From Letharia columbiana (Eukaryota; Ascomycota; Lecanoromycetes; Lecanorales; Parmeliaceae), in contig NW_023501137.1 of NCBI RefSeq assembly GCF_014066305.1, positions 1 to 60,365 of the forward strand: 60,365 bases of DNA, written 5' to 3'. Position numbers and translations under genes: made by a program. Positions 54,584 to 60,365 of the stretch are shown one piece after another. Position 1 is the stretch's first letter; each line of letters opens with the position of its first letter. The notes below the pieces were generated by a model, which worked only from the letters and a program-made list of their open reading frames with translations, was not told the origin of the DNA and did not search any database.

Positions 54584-57453
54584 CTATGCTCCCTCGCTGG
54601 CTTCAGTAGCCTTGCGGAACGTCTCCCACGGGGTGCAAGTTCCCAAAGCGCGCTTCATGTGGGTATTGACAATGCTCAACCCATACACGTAGCTGGCATT
54701 GACCCACCCAAAACCTGAGAAAAGGACGGAAATCAGCCCATGATCTTGCCTCAAAAACATGCTATCTTACCCTCTTTAGCCACGCCTTTGAAATCGCTGC
54801 CTTGATCTATGTTCAATTTTGGGAGTCAGTAACCTTTCGGTTGGGTCAGGAGATGGGTTTGTAGCCCGAGGGGCCTCCTGGGTGCTACTTACTTCCGTAC
54901 TCTGCATCGACTTTGTGAGGATCGATTGGTCGAGTGACATCGTACTTCTCTACCACTATCCCGTTGAAATCGACAAAGGCTTTGGTGACCATATAGAGCC
55001 ATTTGTACGCAAGTCGCTCGGCCTCGTCCTGAAAACCATATCTCAGGAACCCTCCCCAAGCCAAGATTTGCTATAGACAAAGGCTCCGAGTTAGCGTTGC
55101 CTGTTCACGACAGGGTATCGACCCTCGGATCATGCCCGCAAAGTAAACAGAGGACATTTGGACTCCAAAGCCACGTACTTGAGGTGCCCACCCTGTCAAA
55201 TGTTAGCGTTTCTCAGGCTTCAAGCTGTTCGATGTTTGCTTACCATAGGGGTAGTCCCACTGGCGGCTTGGGCCTGATGATTTCGGAGTCAGCACTACTC
55301 TTTCGGGAGGCATTCTGAGTCGCGAGACATGTCTCAGGAGCAGAGGACTCTTTCGATATGTCTGATGACTCATAAGACAGCATGAATGGGAAGAATTGGC
55401 TTGAGAAGTATAACGTACGGTCAATGCCAATAGCCCCTCGAGATTCCGCCGTGCCGGATACCAAACCTCCAAATGCCTCGAACTTCGGGAGTGCTTTTAT
55501 CACCAAAGCAGCAGCCTGTTGAGGAGTCGCTAGGCCTGCCCACATTGCCCAGAAAGTAGTTGCAGTCTCGTAATCGGTTTGCTCCTGCTTGACAGTGTCA
55601 TAATCGAAGTACATTCCTTTGCTTTCATTCCAAAGGTAACGGTCAATTGCCCTTCTAGATTCTGGAGTCAGCATTGCCTGACGAAGATAGGATTCTGGAC
55701 TCAAGCATTGGTCCAAGATAGATCTGACTCCAAGAATACGTACCTTCGACTCTTGGCTCTCCGGTTCCAAGCTGCTGACGTCTCCTTCTGGTTGGGTTTC
55801 ATACCGTGGGCGACCACGCACATGTCGGCTGGAATCTCAAGATGGTCCTCAAAGAAAAATTGGATACACCGAGCGATATCGGTCTCGTACTTGTACAGCA
55901 GCGAATTCAAATCGACGGTCGCAAGGTTTGCTGCCACATTTTCCAGACGATAGGAGGTATCATGGCCCGACTCTCTAACCGCTCTGTCATGTAAGAAGTA
56001 TTCATCCAGATCAGGCTCGGTAACGGTCCCGTCGTCCCTGTTGTACGCTTGAACAAATTCGAAGTATTCCATGTTGTATCTCTTTGCGTATGGCTCAAGG
56101 ATGTGGGTGAAGTGGCTAGCTTCCGTCTCTGGTGGAACGCCAATGCCTACTGGTCGATATCGGGACAGACCGGTGAGAGGATCAAATCTTGGGGATGCCA
56201 TCCAGACGGTGTAGTACTCCTTGATGGCAGCTAACATAGCTTCACGGAGAAAGTCCAAGGCGTCGGGTTCATGGCGAATCTTGTCATATACCCTAAGCGC
56301 CATGTCTGTAAGAAATGGAGGCTGGGTGCGTCCCAGGTAGTATGTACGATTGGCATTCAAGATCTTGCCATAGTGTTTGATGCAAAAGCAGAAGTTCTGG
56401 ACCATGGACTTGGCAAGATCAGTTCGCTCATTGACAATAAGTCCAAGTGATTCCATGTAGGAATCCCAACCATACATTTCGTTGAAGCGTCCACCTGGCA
56501 CGACAAAGGGAAGGCCCCGCAGCTCCTTGGCTGCAGTCCGAGATGATGTCCACTCCTCCATGGCAAGAGCCAGCAGTCCTGGTTTGTTGTTGAGGTCTCT
56601 AATCCCTTCAGGTGTGAGTTCATGAGGAGTGAGGACTTGGACGTCAAGGCGAATCAGGGGCCGATCTCTAGCGAGTTGCTCGTAGTATTGGATCTGGTCC
56701 GGGCAACTCTCCGGGATGTATATCCGCGGCCTCGGGTCATCAGTCCAGTCCTTAGGGTCCCGTCCCGCCTTCTCAATTGACGAAGCGTCAATACGCCGAG
56801 TGAGATTTGGCCAGAACGAGTATCGAATCAGCCGCGAGAGGCGTTGGACGGGGTTCTCGTTCAGTCGGGCCTCATCTAAGATGATGTGTTTCCTGCCGGA
56901 ATCCTTTGCTAGGGTCAACTCCTGAAGCAAGTTCGACAACACTGATGGGATTCCCCAGTCAGCAATTATTCTTTCTAGATCAAGGTGAAGCAATAAAATA
57001 TGTGCCTAGTCCGCTGCAGGCCGTTGGAGGACTCATACTGTAGTTCCCACGGATATCAAAATGCTTGAAACCATGGGATGATTCCGTTCCCAACGAAAGA
57101 ACCTTGGGGCCCGCATCATCGATAGTGATCTGAACATTCTGGTCGGTATCTTCTCTCGACAGGAGACTTTTGAGGGTCGCGTCCACAGGAATGAGGAAAC
57201 GGCGGGGTTCGCTCGTAGTATCATCTATTGGGAACCTGGATTAGCAGCCGTGTAACGGGCGATGATTGATGGGTATTTACCCAAGCTCAGTCGTCGAAAG
57301 GCGGGCAGTGTGCTTGCATCGTGAAGCTGTTGTAAGCGTCAGCAGGCTCCTCAATAGTATTGAAAGGGACAGTACAGAAGTATGGGTTCGGTGACCGTGA
57401 TGGTCAGAGTCTTCTGCTTTGGAACGAAGATCAAAGAGACGAGGAGCTTGCAT
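54584..57453 (-). CDS. NTH1: neutral trehalase (GH37), ten exons
   Basis: Cytosolic alpha,alpha-trehalase that splits trehalose to two glucose, regulated by PKA, 14-3-3 and calcium in yeast. 710 residues. Exons: 57376-57453, 57281-57326, 57039-57224, 55744-56941, 55419-55654, 55244-55273, 55179-55192 (14 nt), 54893-55070, 54771-54806 and 54584-54714; they sum to 711 codons. The N-terminal arm has LPAFRRLSL, an RRxS PKA site at Ser40. The calcium-binding loop is [22 protein letters not shown]37 signatures: [20 protein letters not shown] and QWDYPYGWAPQ. The second is only completed by splicing across the 14-nt exon. The C-terminal part, [20 protein letters not shown] then [20 protein letters not shown], matches the family. 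Introns 4, 5 and 7 (89, 145, 108 nt) belong to the introner-like family. No signal peptide, as expected for the neutral enzyme. Confidence 0.98.
55071..55178 (-). other. introner-like element, intron 7 of NTH1
   Basis: A 108-nt intron starting GTACGTGGCTTTGGAGTC and ending AACGCTAACTCGGAGCC...TATAG, with a GGGTC-GATACCC hairpin. It shares the 5' TTGGAGTC block and 3' branch block with intron 4 of the same gene. Confidence 0.5.
55274..55418 (-). other. introner-like element, intron 5 of NTH1
   Basis: A 145-nt intron with GAGTC...GACTC inverted ends around the perfect 12-nt palindrome GAGACATGTCTC, and the 3' block GCTGACTCCGAAATCATCAG. The GAGACATGT core is the same as in the intron at 16082-16237. 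Confidence 0.6.
55655..55743 (-). other. introner-like element, intron 4 of NTH1 (short form)
   Basis: An 89-nt intron starting GTACGTATTCTTGGAGTC, then ATCTATCTTGGACCA, and ending CAATGCTGACTCCAGAATCTAG. The 5' part aligns with the intron at 16082-16237 (ATTCTTGGAG...ATCTCTC...TGGACCA). The central hairpin is reduced, so it looks like a shortened derivative. Confidence 0.6.
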
Positions 57454-57955
57454 TGTCGTAATAATAGGAGTAGTAACCAGCAGAAACAATGTGCTATAGG
57501 CAGAAGTGAGGGGGAAAAGTGGTAATATTAGGGGGTAAACCGGTTGTTGATGTGAAGAAAAGTTGGGAAACTGGCCGGAGTTTTGAGCGTTGGATGGGCC
57601 AGCATCATGGCTCCTTCCCTTCTTAGGACTATCATGTTGGGGCAGGAAGTTCTCGTAATTGTAATTTGCTCTCTTTGTCGCTTTTCGCATGCTAATTCCA
57701 TTGGGTATCTGTCCGCGCTCACTAGCCAGCAATGAGACACTGCCTCCCTCGCACAAATACCGCTAAACAATCGTTCGAAGCCCCTTGTTACGCCTTCTGT
57801 ATGCAATCGATTCATCAATTTGTAAGGTAGTCCTCAATCATAGCCCTATGTGGTCTTCATGCCTTTGCCTTGCCTGAACTCGCCGAGCGAGAAAATCTAA
57901 ACACGCAGGACCGGATTAGCTAGTGATTCCTTGACAGCTTCGAGGCTGGTACTAC
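57454..57955. promoter_or_regulatory. NTH1 promoter region with two STRE cores
   Basis: AGGGGG occurs at 57509-57514 and 57530-57535, 56-82 bp upstream of the trehalase ATG. AGGGG/CCCCT is the yeast stress response element bound by Msn2/4-type factors and works in either orientation; yeast NTH1 is stress-induced through such sites. The far end is the 3' flank of the small membrane-protein gene. Confidence 0.4.
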
Positions 57956-58340
57956 TTACGGTGTTCTCGCTTGCGCCTTCTGTGGCGGCTCGTTCTCCTT
58001 GTTCCAGAACCGCGATTTGTACGCCGGCCAGCTCGAGTAATTCCAGGCCTTTACCAGTAGGCTGAGAATGTAAAGGACTATGTCAGCTCTGCCGATGATA
58101 CCAGAACCCATCAGCACCTCCATACCTCTGTGTCTGATCAACATAGTTCTCGTTCCTGACTTCCTTGATACCAATCTTCATGCCGTCCTTGCCAAAACTG
58201 ATATTCTTCTTCTCCATCTTCTTCGACGTCTTCTCGGCTACATCCGTAGCGATTGTGTATACCGCATAGCCGATGGACGCAGCGACGGTGAGGACGATGA
58301 AGAAGATGACGAGAGGGACAACTTTTGAGAGCAGGGCCAT
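57956..58340 (-). CDS. small single-pass membrane protein
   Basis: A 106-residue protein in two exons, 58126-58340 and 57956-58061. The N-terminal membrane segment is VVPLVIFFIVLTVAASIGYA, preceded by a short MALLSK, so it is either a signal anchor or a small organelle membrane protein. A Lys/Glu-rich helix follows (DVAEKTSKKMEKKNISFGKD), then GMKIGIKEVRNENYVDQTQ, then across the splice SLLVKAWNYSSWPAYKSRFW and a polar end. The intron 58062-58125 (64 nt, GTATGG donor, GCTGAC branch) must use the downstream CTCAG acceptor: the closer CATAG acceptor gives another frame that loses the KAWNYSSWPAYKSRFWN block, which I recognise as the conserved part of a small fungal family of unknown role. No function can be stated. 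Confidence 0.8.
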
Positions 58341-59214
58341 GGCTGGTTTGGAGGAGCGGAGGGAAGGCACGTGCGAGGTGTTGTGTCTGGTGTGACCTGA
58401 TGTTTGAAGCTTGAAGCAGGAGCGTCGAGATGGGGGAGTCAGATTCAACAGCTGCAAATTTTAGGACCAGTTCGGCAACATTTTGTAAAATGTCCCTCGA
58501 AAACTAGTCGTGCACAGCCTTCTTCTGCGGTCAAGCTTTCAGGTCGGGCAGCTTTCACTTCAGCGAGCTGGAATTCGGGGTTCTCGTAGGGCTGAGTATC
58601 CTAGGCCCAAAGGAGTGGGCTAGCGCGGCTTGGAGTAACAACCTACTTGAGGAAGCAAGATATCTCAATACTGATGATCATTGGAGCCCCGAGAGACGGG
58701 CTGACTACCAGACCAGGTATGGGCAAGAAGCTGGTATTATCACATGGAGAGTCACTCAATCGTCAAAGCATCGAATCTTATTTAGCATCTAGCTACCTCG
58801 TTCCCCCTTTCCCTTCACCCTCACAGTAGCTCCTCTTCACTCCGGAGGGTGAATGTGTCGAAGATTAAGCAGTCCGAAACGGTGTAGGATCGAGTCTCTG
58901 TTGAAGGGGAAATTCTGCTCACGAGCGACGCGGTTTGCTCGCAACCAAATAAGTCAGGCTACTTTCCAACAGAAGGCCCCTAATATTGTCCAGTCTGAGC
59001 CGGTGTTCTGGAGGTACCTGGCCGAAGAAGAGGGTAATACGGCGATTACAGCAAAAACTGATCTATTCTTTACTTCTCATGTGAGGGTATGACATTAGGC
59101 GACTATTGCTAGGATACAAGGTCCCTCCACAAAGTAGCTAAACAGTGTCGCTGATTCGTAATGTAGAGTATGCAGCGGGATTCAGCGGCAAAGAACATGC
59201 ACACCTTCCTTCCC
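58341..59214. other. intergenic, no supported gene
   Basis: Promoter of the small membrane-protein gene and 3' flank of the alpha-COP gene. The plus-strand frame 58853-59092 has no features. Confidence 0.5.
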
Positions 59215-60365
59215 TTAAGCAGCGAACAGCCTAATTCCGCTCGCTGGAGCACCGATCTCGCAAACCTCACAGATCCTGCAGACCTGTCCCTTGAACTCCG
59301 AATGATATTTTGCACCGTCAAAAGGACAGGCGACACTTGGGGAGCCGCCATATATCGGCGTGTGAGAAGAAGCGCAGACGTCGAATTCAGCGAATTGATC
59401 AAACTCAATGTCAATCTTGTCCTGCGGACTTCGCTCGCACTGGGACTTGATCTTCTTTGCCTATGAAGAGGATTAGTAAAGGCAATTGTCATGCAATTCG
59501 GAGCGCAAAAGTGTTGCTAACCTGATCCAACAGCTTGGCCGAACCCCCATTCGCAAGCATGCGGTTAGCAAAGCTGAGGGCTGATGAGTAATTCTTGTTA
59601 GTGAAAGCCAGTTTCATGGCAGCCATGAGCGCAAGCTGGCGATGGGCAACTTCAAGCTTGGGTATCGTAAAATACGCTGAGAGCTCAAGACTCCGCTTGA
59701 TGTTGTCTTCGCCCTCGGAAGGCAGGGCCCTTCGCTCCAGCTCCAACGCCATCGCTGTAGCGTACTCGGCCGCCGTCGTGATAATCTTCTTGGCCTCAGC
59801 AACGTCCTGCTGAGAGCTTACAGCGTTGACTAGTAGAGAATGTAAAATTCGCTTAAAGGTCTTCAAACCGTCGTCGAGTTTGTTCGATCTCATCGCACTG
59901 TAGCCTTCCTGTAAGTCAGTGGTGGCAATTGATTCTAGGTCCCGTGGTATGATGGGAAGCAGCTTCCGGGGATCAGTCTCCTCTACATTTCGGCGCACGT
60001 AGTTGACCAGAGGAGGCAATCCCGGAGTGGCTGGCAGGTATGTCTTGGAAGCTTGGTAGATTTCGAGGAAGCGGGGTTTGAGAGGTGCAAGGTTGACGGC
60101 GCCCACTTGCCGATTGAGAAGCTGCATAGCGGTCTCGAAAGATCCAGCAGCTGCATGGTCAGCAGCGATGGGAGAGTTGCGGGCCCATAGATCGGCTTCA
60201 CTACTGCCAGCACCAGCGTCTGCACTGTCGACGTTGACGAAGTCAGACTCGACCTCAACGTTGATGTCGTCACCCATGTCCCAGCCTGCAGCATCTTCGT
60301 CTTCTTCTTCGCCCAGCTGGCCATCTCGAGTGACAGCCTCGTCCTCTGGGACGCCTTCAATGTGG
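59215..60365 (-). CDS. COP1: coatomer subunit alpha (alpha-COP), C-terminal part, 5' end outside window
   Basis: Alpha-COP is the large WD-repeat subunit of the COPI vesicle coat in Golgi-to-ER transport. Only the last about 362 of roughly 1,200 residues are here, in two exons, 59522-60365 (continuing past the window) and 59215-59460. The intron 59461-59521 (61 nt) has a GTTAGC donor and CATAG acceptor and joins LLDQ to AKKIKSQCER. Visible: the acidic linker GEEEDEDAAGWDMGDDINVE, then DLWARNSPIAADHAAAGSFE, AMQLLNRQVGAVNLAPLKPR, YVRRNVEETDPRKLLPIIPR, and helical repeats that bind epsilon-COP. The last exon has the conserved end FDVCASSHTPIYGGSPSVAC, PFDGAKYHSEFKGQVCRICE, VCEIGAPASGIRLFAA, with its zinc-type cysteines. 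Confidence 0.97.

Noticed and set aside
8139..60365. GET3, SYS1, COG5 and alpha-COP as a secretory-pathway gene cluster
   Set aside because: They are up to 50 kb apart, on mixed contexts with unrelated genes between. Four early-secretory genes in about 22 is not strong evidence of organisation.

Overview
The window is nuclear DNA of a filamentous ascomycete (Pezizomycotina), most likely a dothideomycete. The reasons are short phase-variable introns of about 45-170 nt with GTRNGT donors and GCTRAC branch sites, pyrimidine-rich leaders, a Gti1/Pac2 (WOPR) regulator, a GH37 neutral trehalase with fungal intron density, and a family of related 'introner-like' introns of the kind described from Mycosphaerella-type fungi. 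The exact species cannot be read from the sequence. I joined exons by hand from splice motifs and reading frame, checking that exon lengths add up to whole codons.

Layout. 0.8-7.5 kb: three lineage-specific low-complexity proteins. 8.1-10.2 kb: the ER tail-anchor ATPase GET3 on the minus strand, divergent from a transthyretin-fold 5-hydroxyisourate hydrolase. 11.2-11.8 kb: a small three-exon gene that no single open frame reveals. 12.9-17.9 kb: two Ser/Thr-rich secreted wall-type proteins in tandem. 18.6-22.3 kb: an unknown basic protein and a microbial-type poly(ADP-ribose) glycohydrolase-like protein. 23.7-25.5 kb: mitochondrial asparaginyl-tRNA synthetase, with a probable GC-AG intron. 28.4-30.2 kb: a Pac2-type WOPR transcription factor behind a long upstream region. 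30.7-32.6 kb: SYS1 divergent from COA6. 33.3-35.5 kb: a C2H2 factor. 37.1-42.7 kb: COG5, a short-chain dehydrogenase and a protein kinase. 44.8-45.5 kb: a repeat-built orphan gene. 46.6-48.1 kb: a second C2H2 factor. 51.7-53.9 kb: a membrane-anchored pepsin-fold protein lacking the first catalytic Asp. 54.6-57.5 kb: ten-exon neutral trehalase. 58.0-58.3 kb: a small single-pass membrane protein. 59.2 kb to the edge: the C-terminal part of alpha-COP.

The genes are mostly independent housekeeping or regulatory units, not a cluster. Several act in the early secretory pathway (GET3, SYS1, COG5, alpha-COP), but they are dispersed and I do not infer a functional locus.

The most interesting material is (1) six related, hairpin-rich introns in three unrelated genes, (2) a small gene in which three neighbouring introns and their flanking ACCACCCC exon ends are copies of each other and whose C-terminus is created by a DNA repeat read in two frames, and (3) the degenerate aspartic-protease ectodomain joined to a transmembrane segment and a long cytoplasmic tail.
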